Assembly: GCF_021155765.1 (NCBI RefSeq)
Contig: NC_060108.1
Coordinates: forward strand, 14,533,025 to 14,597,024
Length of the DNA stretch: 64,000 nt
Direction of reading: 5' to 3'
Source of the DNA: Diprion similis
Lineage: Eukaryota > Arthropoda > Insecta > Hymenoptera > Diprionidae
Position 1 is the first letter of the stretch; every line of letters starts with the position of its first letter. The translations under genes were made by a program, and so were the position numbers. Below, piece after piece: positions 38,501 to 49,200 of the stretch. The notes under the pieces are model-generated. The model ran no database searches. It saw only the letters and a program-made list of their open reading frames with translations, and was not told the DNA's origin.

Positions 38501-39273
38501 GATATAAATTATTTTTATTATTCAAATACTGAACAATATATATCGAGTGCGTTGGTCAAGAAAACAATAAATGTATTAGGGAAAAGCAATGATTAATTTC
38601 ACGCTGATTCGAGTCACTCGTATTGATATAATCGAAGGCAATTAGTGGATTTCTTAATATCAATGTTAACATTCTGTGCGTAGATTGGTACGAAACTTCA
38701 TGGCCGGGGACCAAAGTAACGAACAAAAACCTGCCACCGGTTGAGATCCTGGATTACATAAGCGGACCGTGCAAGTGCATTCCCGATTGCAACCTCTTTA
38801 GCTATCCTCTTGAAAGCTCTTCTGGAATATTGGATCGCAGCAATGCCCATCATGATCTAGCATTCTAGCGAGTATCAATTGCTATACCTTTACGTCCTTT
38901 TTTATCAATACTTCTGACCCTCCCGTTGTGTATCCACCTCGTCTAATTATTTTCTTTATCTTCGCAGTAAGGATGTTGACATCAAGAATCATAGCATTCT
39001 ACACGTATTCTTCAGTGACCTGGTGTCAACTCAATACCGTCGCGATGTCTATTACAACTGGCATAATCTGTTCGGTAAAAATTTTTCCTCAACCTTAAAA
39101 TGATCAAGAAAATCGAATGCGACGGTTTAGCAAAAATTGTTTCAGCCTCGTTCGGTGGACTGCTCGGGCTTTTCGCAGGATTCAGCCTGATGTCCGCGTT
39201 TGAATTGATATATTTCTTCTCCATTCGATTGATAGCGGACTTGTGGACTGGTGACAAGAAAGAGCGGATATAA
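35595..39273 (+). pseudogene. Pickpocket/Nach-like DEG/ENaC sodium channel, apparently frameshifted
   Basis: Amiloride-type sodium channel subunit of the plasma membrane. Exons with matching phases: 35595-35740, 35862-36071, 36485-36653, 36771-36919, 37587-37698, 37788-38100, 38189-38251, 38684-about 38871, 38968-39074, 39146-39273. The start is the first ATG after an in-frame stop (TAG at 35541). Hallmarks in order: cytosolic EFCLSTGLHGYKY, TM1 (AIWAVGVAISLCCAI), the post-TM1 WNYRFPAVTIC motif, finger/thumb cysteines (ICCSFNYLG, ACGFQTGLSVML, SICRLQTIWEKCGCIPYY, CKCIPDC), pre-TM2 YYNWHNLF, and TM2 with the G.S filter (GLFAGFSLMSAFE). Odd: exon 8 meets an in-frame TAG at 38866-38868, with no GT or GC donor in the phase that exon 9 needs. 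A 1-nt indel near 38,857-38,862, using the donor at 38,872, would reconcile everything. It is therefore either a young pseudogene or null allele, or a sequence error. The exon 6 end is less certain than the others. Confidence 0.8.
37168..37417. mobile_element. Foldback MITE inside channel intron 4, family C
   Basis: An element of about 250 bp, AT-rich, with near-identical inverted ends of about 37 bp. The left end is GAAAGAATTCAGCGTGTAAT and the right end is its reverse complement. The palindrome continues imperfectly inward (ACATAATAAAT / ATTTATTATGT). It lies wholly within the intron between exons 4 and 5 and does not touch the splice sites. Confidence 0.8.
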
Positions 39274-40367
39274 CTGCAGCTCATACATTCATCAACCGAC
39301 TTTGTTAACACTGTCACACTTAAAATTTTTAATTGTAAGCGTTTTGTTTCTTATCGTGACATACATATATTACTATGTTACGTGCATTATTAATTTTGAA
39401 ACACATTCCTGTTTCTGGTTCTGGCTTATCTAATTGTTCTTATCACACACACACGTTTCACCAAACAAACCTTATAATTGGTATTTTTCATAACTTTAAG
39501 AACCAGTTCAATTACTGCAAGAATGATCAAAATCCTGTGTCGCTATTAATACTCTCTTTCTCATAAAATGGTTTCTTTTTCGTAAAATTGTGTCCGATCG
39601 AATTACTTTACTTGTTTAAAAGTAATAGGTATGTATGAAACTTTGTAAAAACGTCCGATAAACTGTGTCGGCAGACTTCGAATTGTTGGATTTCGTATTT
39701 TTTGCGATAGAAGCATATGCCGAAGAATAATCGGTACGTGGCAATTTTCCAAGTCCGTCATCCGAATGTAGGGTCGTGCAAAATTCAAATATTTTTATCA
39801 AGTAATTTCCGAGATCATCGTAGGAGTTTGTAAAAAATTCACTTTTTAATTCTTTCTGATACAAGCACGTGGTAACAAAAACCTCCGATTTTTTTTTATC
39901 AGGCTGTTTATGAGATTATCGCGGGAAATTATCGAGACAGACAAATGACCGATAGACCAATAAACCGAGGGATAAACCGACATTTTTCCAAAAACCTGTT
40001 TTGCAGATACAATAGGTCCGAACATGTAAATATTCATTGAAATTAGAAAAACTAATTTTTGACCGAAACCAATACTTTTCCTGCAACACCATAGGTGATG
40101 TAAAGTAGTAGGAGTGGATAAAAAAATGAATAGGAAACGTGATAAAAATTTTTTTTTTTTTTTAAACAAACGTTAACTGTTCGTAGACATTTATAAAAAA
40201 CTTGGTACAAAAATAAATTACACAGCAAAACCTTAGTGAATGAGTAAAATAACATGAAATTAATATTTGGCAATGTTATTATATATATGTATAATATACA
40301 CGTTATAGCTTCATCTAATTACATACAATTTAATTTTGTCAATGCTTGAAAACGCTTATCCTGCTTT
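39274..40367. other. Convergent intergenic gap between channel and Dredd
   Basis: Shared 3' flank of the + strand channel gene and the - strand caspase gene. AT-rich. Short frames on both strands show no features. No gene supported. Confidence 0.6.
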
Positions 40368-42470
40368 TCAACTGCTGGCAGCTGTTCGATTATACGGAAG
40401 AATCAATTTGTTGGTGAGCGTTTGGCACATTATTGTCGGTACCTGCCTATACAAAGTTTTATTAACGATTCCCTCTTTTTCAGCAAAACGTCTTTGGACT
40501 TCCATTGGGATGTCGCTTCCGATGCATTTACCCCGCAGTTCATCCAGCACATCGCAGAGAACTTGAATGTACCAAGTGCCTACGTAAAGATGCATTATTA
40601 TCATTTTTGTAAAAAGAAAACAGCTGTTTGAAGTATTCACCTGGACTCACCTTCGCGTGGGTGCCTGGCCGATGGCTGGCCCGATATCGTTGAACATAAT
40701 AGAATGAAGTCGCGATTCTTGTCGACCGTATTTCTTGAACTTGTCGGGCCATCTAGCATGATCTCTGTAAAGAGCAGTGTCATGCATTTATAAATTGGGG
40801 TTCAAACAAGACTTGAAGGTACTCAAAAAGTAAAATAAATTTGTCACCTTCCATTGTTTGGCATGCTTGGATAACAAGGATTTTTGGTTTATTTTGTAAA
40901 ACATCAATGCAAATATGTTCTACAATTTTTTCGATCGTACATTTGTGACCATCAGATGCAATAACGTGCCCTGCAATCAGTGAATAATCGTAAATAAATT
41001 ACACGACTACCCAAATATTTTTTATTTCCATATTCTCAGTAGCTTCTAATTGCACTTTATCGGATAATCCCGAAGAGACTTCATAATCATCAAACAAAGC
41101 TTACCAGATGTGCCATGAGACAAAATAAAGACTGCAAAACAGTCATATTTTGCTTTGGCATCACGCAATTTCTCATCCAAAGTTTCGAAAATTTCGTCTC
41201 TAGACAAGTCAAGGTACACATGTGTATCAAATCCAAATGTATTTTTGAACACATCTTCTATTCTGTCACAGTCTACCTGTGAGCCATCTCTATAATCATA
41301 CTTTAAGATAACACATTCATAATTAAAATTATTTTTATCAAATTTGAAAATGTATTATTGAATCGCTGGATATAATTACTTGAACTGGACCACTGAAGTG
41401 CATTTGGTTGAAAATTATGGCCAGGCCATTGTTTATTACATAAGAATTCATCGTTCGGTTGTTATCGACAATGTTGAACGCAGTTTTTTGTCCTGATGAA
41501 CATTGATTGGTATTTGATTTATCATAAACGCACAGGTCATTTTTTTTTTCTGCCTCATACTTTTGTAATGCTTGGTAGGCACTACAACTTGACATATTCA
41601 GCGATTTTAGGATTTTTAAGATCCTTAACAAATCCCACCTGCCTATGAAAATAATGGATCAATAAATTTAGCATGAAATCAATAACCTGATCCATATTCT
41701 GATTGATTAAAAATTTTAGGATGTATCATTCTTATAAGTTCTATCCCTTAAATTTTAGTTTTCAGAATGATACCAATTCAGCTTGTAATCGTTTTGATTA
41801 TTAACAGCTATGGTTTATTTGCACATTGTTCTAAGAACTCACTATTTGATTTCTGTACTTCAATTTCAAAGATAAACCACTAGGTACCTCCAGAAATGTT
41901 GATTAACCCTTTTTTAATCCACCATAGCAGATGTATTTCTAGAAAATTTTCACCCATCCAAGTATTGCACCTGGGTGGATCTATTTGCTGATATACGTGC
42001 TGCTGAAGTTTGACGGCATCGTCTTTTGAAAGATTTTCAAACAAGTTATAAAAAGCTTTTGCATACTTATTGATTTTGCTAGAAGTTCCAGATATTTTTG
42101 CAAAAAAAAAACTGTGCGCATCTTCAGGTACCACTCCTAACTTTGAAAGAACCTCGTTGTTCTGTAGCAGGCATAACGCTTCCATGACCTTGTGCTGCCA
42201 ATCCGTCACCTGGTTTTCGACCACAAATTGTGATATGCTAGGAATTTTTTCATCCACAGCATCGAGAAGGGTTTGGTAACCAGGCTGGTAGTCTTCAATC
42301 ATCAAGAACAGCAAACGAACTTTCTCGTAAATGTCTAAATCATTTTCAATTCCTTTCAACACTTGTATATTAATCAGATTTGCTGGGGTTATCAGCAGCC
42401 TATATCTCGGTGCAGCATCAAGCGTCGTCATCTTGAACAGGGTAGGATTTGAAAAACTCTGAACCTTCAT
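40368..42470 (-). CDS. Dredd: Dredd-like initiator caspase (caspase-8 type)
   Basis: Cysteine protease of about 496 residues. In insects Dredd cleaves IMD and Relish in the antibacterial IMD pathway. Coding exons, 5' to 3': 42470-41888, 41642-41380, 41300-41105, 40970-40848, 40764-40651, 40579-40368; all phases agree. Residues about 1-230 are helical and death-effector-like (for example RWDLLRILKILKSL across the first junction). The caspase fold follows: NGLAIIFNQMHF, RDGSQVDCDRIEDVF, catalytic His344 in FILSHGTSG, and catalytic Cys384 in IQACQTMEE. The large-small linker is short, with Asp sites (MLDGPT, NTVDKN). The small subunit has FILLCSTISGQPSARHP and GTWYIQVLCDVLDE. The pentapeptide QACQT departs from QACRG but keeps the Dredd/caspase-8-like Q after Cys. 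The start ATG is chosen because the upstream leader exon brings in a stop in this frame; an internal ATG at 42431 is an alternative. Confidence 0.92.
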
Positions 42471-42638
42471 TGAAGTCTGCGTACTCTTAGAACGGAGTTG
42501 CAATCTTAAAAAGAAAGAAAATAGAAGAAAGTCAGGCTGGACATCAAATGATGAAAAATGCTATCAAAAATCAACCACAAAAGTAATTCCATGTGTATAG
42601 CTTAGATGTTTTAGATCTCAATAGCGACTTGACTTACC
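42471..42638 (-). promoter_or_regulatory. Dredd 5' leader: spliced UTR with a junction-spanning upstream ORF
   Basis: A strong donor (GTCATG|GTAAGTC) at 42638/42637 and an acceptor (TTTTTAAG|ATTGCA) at 42505/42504 define a leader intron of about 133 bp. Joined, the leader reads ATG|ATT GCA ACT CCG TTC TAA, a six-codon upstream ORF whose start codon is the last three bases of the leader exon. It ends before the main ATG at 42470. In the main frame the same junction creates TGA, which supports the chosen start. The leader exon's 5' end is not determined. Confidence 0.6.
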
Positions 42639-45600
42639 ATGACATTCAACTGTCCATGGAATTCCAGGAAATTTGATCACAAATGACTCACGGTTTGGAT
42701 GGGTGGATCAACTTCAATACGTCACGTATCCTGCCGATGACTTCTCTTTCGAATACAAACACAAGAAATCCATAGAGCACCACTGCATGTGTTCGAACAG
42801 ATAAGCAGAAGTACTGGGCAACCGTTTGTTGTTAACGCTTTGTTATGAATGGATTTTTAGAATCTCGCCGGTAGATCGTACAAACCAGATACCGTGAGTT
42901 TCGTGGATGGTTTAGAGCATATTCTCCAAGGTTACATACGTGCTGTCAGTTTTGTCCAGTTCTGTCGCTGCCACGTGATTCGATAGTTCCATTTAAGCTG
43001 TTGAAGCGCTAGTGTCGATTTCGTCTGCTTCTAATCGACCGCCGAAGACGCTAGTGAAACATCCAGTTAGTCTACGACCGGCTAGGGAACTTGACAGTTG
43101 ACGCGTGGCTCTGGCTCGAACACGTGATAGCCATGTCAGCCAATCCTGAGACGCACTAACGATCTACAGTCACGGGTTTCTATTCATTTCTACTGAAGAA
43201 AATTGTAGTGATTTCGTAATGGTATAGCGCTGGTGTTCAACAGCAAAGCCAGTGAAAGACAGTGAATAAAACTATCCTGTATGTGACTTTACCGGCAACA
43301 CCACACACACTATTCGCGAGGCAGTATGTACATACCAACGCGATACTGAGTGCACGTAAATCTGGTTATGAATGTAAATATTCCTTAAGCCATGCATGCA
43401 AGCGGTAAACAGAAAGGTTATGACGGGCGTTTTATCTTTATTTTTTATTTCATATTATAAATATGTTTATTCGATCAAGTGTGTAATTTTTTCTGAAATA
43501 GCTGAGAAGGATCCCGCATCATCAATATTCTGTGAACGGATTTTGGTGGGACCTGTGAGGCATTACCAGATTGATAATTTACTGCCAATTGAACGCTCGA
43601 ATCTTGAGTGCAGTTAGTGGCGTTGGTATTTATCGTTTTCGAAGTGAAAGAATTGAAGATTAACTTTGATTCACGCACGCAGTGAGTGTACGTCGGTCAA
43701 TTGATCTTCCGAAGCGTTTGAGGTAACAAAATTCGTTAGCTCGATTTTATATTCGTTAAAATCCGACCTCTGATAAAATGTGTAATACGCCAATCCAGAT
43801 TCTCTCTGCCGGTTAATCCAGTCAAAATATAGTTTCGTTAAATCCTAGCCGACTCGGCGTTGCGTATTTCAAAATGTGTTTTCGCTCCAATTACGTGATG
43901 AAAAAATGTCCGGCAATGGCATCCTATGGGTGCGTTCGGAAATTAGGTAGCAGTGCTTAAAATTCCCTAGGACAGAGGCAGAGCTACCCACGAACTCGGG
44001 AGCACGTAAGAGATAAAAGATTGTCGACAGCACCGGGAGCCAATATCGGAACGCACCCTATATCGCCTCAAGTAGTATAACGTGATCGTCTTTTCAGTAT
44101 ACAAGTGGGTGCATAATATCAATTTTCTCTAAATATTCAGCCAAATATCAAAGTTATGCAACAGTCTTAAAAAATAGTAAGTATATATAATCAGTGATTC
44201 CGAAACGAATGTAATGTTCTTCAGTAATTGAAATAAAAATAACAAATTTATTCAGTGATGACTATGGTTTCTACATTCCGGTGTGTGTTAAAATTGTGAA
44301 TTGTGAACATTTCTATTGATATGGTGACAAGGATTTACCCCAGATGTCGAAGCTGAGCTGATTATTGTTACGATGCAGCCAGCCTGGTGAGTAACATGAC
44401 CAACGTGACTTTGAATTACTTTTTATTACAGCGTGTAAGGAAAATTGAATAATGAATTGTCGACATGTAAACGAAGAGCTGCTCAGTGTGCATTCAGCAA
44501 TCCCACCGTGGAAAATTAACTTATGACTAAAATATTTAATCTATTTCCATTTCCCGCGTTGGGAAAAAATAGGAAACGTAGCGTTGCCGACCGATGGATT
44601 TATTCATTGACCAACACTTACAAATCACTAACTTACCGACAGAATTCCCACTGAAATACACAACCCAACATGGTTGAATACCTTCTTAATACCGCCGCTG
44701 TCACGACCCTGACAATACACTGTGAAAAAAATGTGGTGTGAACTTCTATAGAATGTTTTTTGGTGTCAATTCCTTAGTTTAAAAAGAAAATGAAAAGAGA
44801 AGAAAATTGGTGAAAGTGGACTCGGTACGCATTTTTACCGTAAGTCGAATTCGATGCAATGGTTGAGCTGAAATGGCGACAAAATAATTGAAATACAAGC
44901 AGTCAGTGGCGTGAGGATATGTTAGTGTCGAACGAAGTAGAAGGAATTAATATTATTACTGATTGGAAAATAATTCACGTCTCGTCACGTGGTTTATTTG
45001 TTTATTCTTATTTACAACTGCACATTTAATATGTATGACTATAGGTATAATATATGTATGAATGTATATTCCTCATTATATTTACATGGTCATTTAAAGG
45101 TCATTATTATATGATTATAGATAGAAATTTGATTACCAATTACGATCATGGCGCGTTTATAAATGGTTTTAACAATAAAAGGTCGGCCTAAATAAACTAT
45201 CATTGATTATTATCACTTACTGGCACGTACACAATATATATCTGTATATTATACGTAATCGCGATGCTTAAAATGTAGCATGATATATTACCTGAAAATC
45301 TACTACGACGTATAACATTTTTTCAATAAAAAATGATCCAGTTAATAAAATTATCGAATTAACACGCGCGTGCATTATGCCCGATATTCCCCATTAATTA
45401 GTGACTTCAGTCTTGGACTATAATTCTATAAATCATTACACAGTATAACATATTAGGGTCTTTTCAGGAAAAAATTCGGAATTCTAATTTTTACCTTTGC
45501 ACAAGAGTACGATTAAAATTCCAAGAAAATTATGTATTGTCAAGTCAAATCTGCTCTTGCTTGAAATAAAATATTTTCACTCATTACTTTCCTTTTTTAA

Positions 45601-46214
45601 TTCTTAATTATTTCCGACCGAAAGTCGATGTTTCAGATTACATACTTCTAATAATTTAGGCTCAAGCCAATGTTACGCATAAAAGACTATAATATCAGAC
45701 TAAAAATAAGAGATTCGTGGATCAGATGACGAAAAACTGATACCGATTTTTTTTCATTAAAATACCCTGATTTATATATACTCTCCTATACTTATATATA
45801 TTACGTATAATATGGCAAAATGTAATATGTATAAATATTCTCATCGTATATATATAGCAAGTTTGTAGGCTATATCGACAAACTCAACAAAGTTACACTT
45901 ATTACATTAAAATTGTATATTTATATACCTAACCAAATGAATGGTTTGATATTCTGCGATATCTGCCTATTGGCAACTTGAAATATCTCATGATATCCTT
46001 GGCTGTTGTTATGGCAATTTGAGAAAAACACGTCGATAAATTACAAGACAGAAAAAAGAAAAACTGCCAACGCACGCGTCAATATTTAGCTTCTTAATTG
46101 TATGAATATAAATGAGAGGAGACGAAAGAAAGAACGTCTGGAAAAGTATAGAAACTATTAAAATTATGATTTTTATCATTCGATCGTGCGATGCGACGGC
46201 GTATAATGTGAAAG
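42639..46214. other. Dredd upstream region and gbb 3' flank; no coding gene seen
   Basis: The right part is probably the gbb 3' UTR. The left part includes the Dredd promoter. Two good + strand splice donors stand out: CACGCA|GTGAGT at 43681/43682 and CAGCCTG|GTGAGT at 44386/44387. They hint at a non-coding + strand transcript, but I find no coding exons for it. A MITE lies at 43,928-44,058. AT microsatellites fill 45.0-45.9 kb. Confidence 0.45.
43928..44058. mobile_element. Short MITE with GGGTGCGTTC termini, family B
   Basis: An element of about 131 bp. The left end is GGGTGCGTTCGGAAATT. The right end is AATATCGGAACGCACCC, its near-perfect reverse complement. It contains AATTCCCTAGGACAGAGG internally, which is also found in the partial copy near 58.33 kb. 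The flanking duplication is unclear. Confidence 0.75.
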
Positions 46215-49200
46215 TTAGTGACAACCGCAGCTTTTAACGACCATATTTTTATACTTCTTTAGGATGACGTTGCTGTCATCCAAAAAGTACAGAACCGATA
46301 TCGCCGAAAGTTTCGTTGGCGCGCAACACGGCTTTGGAACTTTTCCCGGGCTTACCAGATGCACCAGGGTCTGCACTATTGCATGGTTGGTTGCATTCAT
46401 GTGGGCGTTTAAAGGAAAGTTACATTCACCGCTGCAGTAGTAGGCATCGTAGCCATCCGGCGCAATGATCCAATCCTAGGAAAGAAAAAGAAAAAAAAAA
46501 AGAAACCCATAAAATATCTCACCTCGGAACGCGATTAATTATATTATCATCACGCGGAATAACTATTTGCTTCAGGCTAATTAGCGATTAATAACATGTT
46601 ATTTACCTGCCACTTCAGATCTCTGAAGCTCACGTAAAGCGTCTGTATCTTGCACGTTCTCGCGTTCGATTGAATCGAAGGATCTGAAATTAACAAGCAC
46701 AAAATGAGATTTCAAAAATTCAAAGATTTCCACTTAGGATTCATTGCTTCTTTTCTGTTACCGCAAACTTTTCATAAATGAAATGTAGCAGTAAAGAGTG
46801 AGAAAACTGATTTACAATTTTGATTGTGCGTATAGAGATTGACGTTGGATAGAAATTATTTAACCGTGGTTGGTAGGTCGTGATAAATCTTTAATACCAG
46901 TGTAAGGGTTGCTTCTGTAGTCAACGCTCGATGAGTCGCTCTTCTTTCGCCGTCGAGCATCTCGTTTTCGTCTTACTCTCGCCTCTCGGATACCCGAGCT
47001 TTTGAAAAAAGCAACCATAAAGGGCTGCTTGTCAACATCACCCCTTGAGCCGACGATCCCAACATCCTCGGGTCTCATTTCATGCACTAAATAAAACAGT
47101 AACAATAAGAAAATTAATAATTGTGATGTAATCGCGCGAACTGCAGCATTTTTTTCCTCTCCCGATTCGAACATTTATCCTGGTTTTACTAGGTGTATAA
47201 TAGAGGATTAAAAATAATGACGCACCGCGGTTGCTCGCAGCTGGCTAGTGTGTTTATTGGAATGGCTTAGGCGAACTACTTGTCGTGGTAGAATTTATTA
47301 ATAGCCCAACCTTCATGAATATTTACTATTTATGAATCTGTACGATCAGCGCAAGTTTACTGCATATATCTATCATGCCATTCACTTCAGAGTTATAGAC
47401 AGACAGCCTGGCCACAATTTTTCAAATAACTATAATTATCACGGTGTTGTACATGAACAACAAGCTAATCAGGATCCGCACTGCACGAGCAACAATTTAA
47501 TTTCATGTAGATTCTTGCGTTCTTTGAGAATCGAGCCTTTTCAATTACGCGAAAAAAAAAATGAATCATTATTTTTTCCAACGACTAAAGTAATTCTGGC
47601 CATTTGGTGAAAAGGTGAGAAAACAAACGTACCTACTCGTGCGCAATTAGACCGGTGATCGGCAATCGGCAAACCTGTAAGATTGATCTGAATATCCACG
47701 TGAGAGGGGAACCAGTTGTGGCAATTTGAGAAAGCTGGTAAATTGCTCAGAGAGGAATGCACGTTAGCGGCTTAACGATCGTGTGCAATTTATTAAACGA
47801 CACCTGCAGCAACGATCGGTATTCCCGCAATTTAAACATATTACAAGCCAACGTCAAACGATGATTCGGAACCAAGAAGATTGTATGTTCTAGTCGGTTT
47901 TGGCATTAAATTGCAAAACGTGGCGATCAATGTCCGCTGTCTTTTCGCTGCATAAATATGGTTGCGGATTTAATCTAGACGTGCAGCGATGCTGCTGCAG
48001 GGTCCAGTGGTCGTTCGACGTGTGCGGGATACAAGAGCGCATATAAGCAACAAGTTTGTCTTTGCGCCGCGCCTAGATCCAGGAGTTCGTCTCTCCGGCT
48101 CTTCGGCTCGTTCGTCCTCTCCTCTCCTCGCCGCTATCGCACAACCGGTTTACAACTTTGATCATTCAATATAAAACACAGGATCTCAGCTTTCCGCATC
48201 ATGTCTTTACACAGTATTATATATACCTATGTATACCTTTATTAATACACGCATGCAGCAACAGCTATGGCAGCAGAGTGTCGATTGTACTTGAACATTA
48301 ACGCTATTCGCGCGTCAAGATGCGCATGATTCCATTCGTTTCTATGTACATACATTTCAAAACACGCAGCTTGAACTTTTCGCAATGAAGTAAAAACTGA
48401 ATCGTAAGCCGATCATTACTCATCGGGTAGAAATTTTTCTTTTTACAAAACTTCTCAATCGAATATTACGAAGAATTTTTAAGACCAAATTCCTGATAAC
48501 TGGAATTATATCAGTCTATGAATTGGGACGTATATCGGTTTGAAAAGATAAAAAAACTTATCGAAAAATGATTTGAATATTCTGGGTTCTTTTATTTTTA
48601 TTTATACGCTGAAAAAATTGGAAAGGACGAAACTGCATTATGCACAGAAGCTTTCGAGAAAGTTTCGAGGTGGGTGCGAAGTGCAGTAGGTAGTTATAAA
48701 ATTATATTTACCCGGCAGCTGGGAGGTGTGATCGGTTTTATATTTAGACATATCGATAGCAAGAATTTGGAGCCAATCGCCGTCGGCTATAATAATTCGT
48801 CCGGCGTTTCGTATACGTTCATATATCCGATGGGCTTATTATATGCCTTTGCATAATTATATACAACGCTCACGAATGGCGGTAAAGGACCGGATCGGAC
48901 TTCCATTGATCTCTCGTTTAATACACTTATTTTTACTCACCGGATCGATCGGCTGGATGTACAGACAGGTACAGCCCTCGATTTGCCTCAGGATCGTTAA
49001 CCCAGTGCTGGAGAGGCTCGCTAACGTTTAGAGTCAACCAGCCTTCTCGACCGGTTGATGTATTCATCGCATCCACGTACTGCAACTCCCGTTCCCTGCA
49101 GCGTGAAAACCATCGATACGTGAAAATGGATGCGATAAATAGGCTCGTAATGAACGTTCACTTTTTGAAAACAGTTTTTGGATTTTTTAACAGGGAAAAA

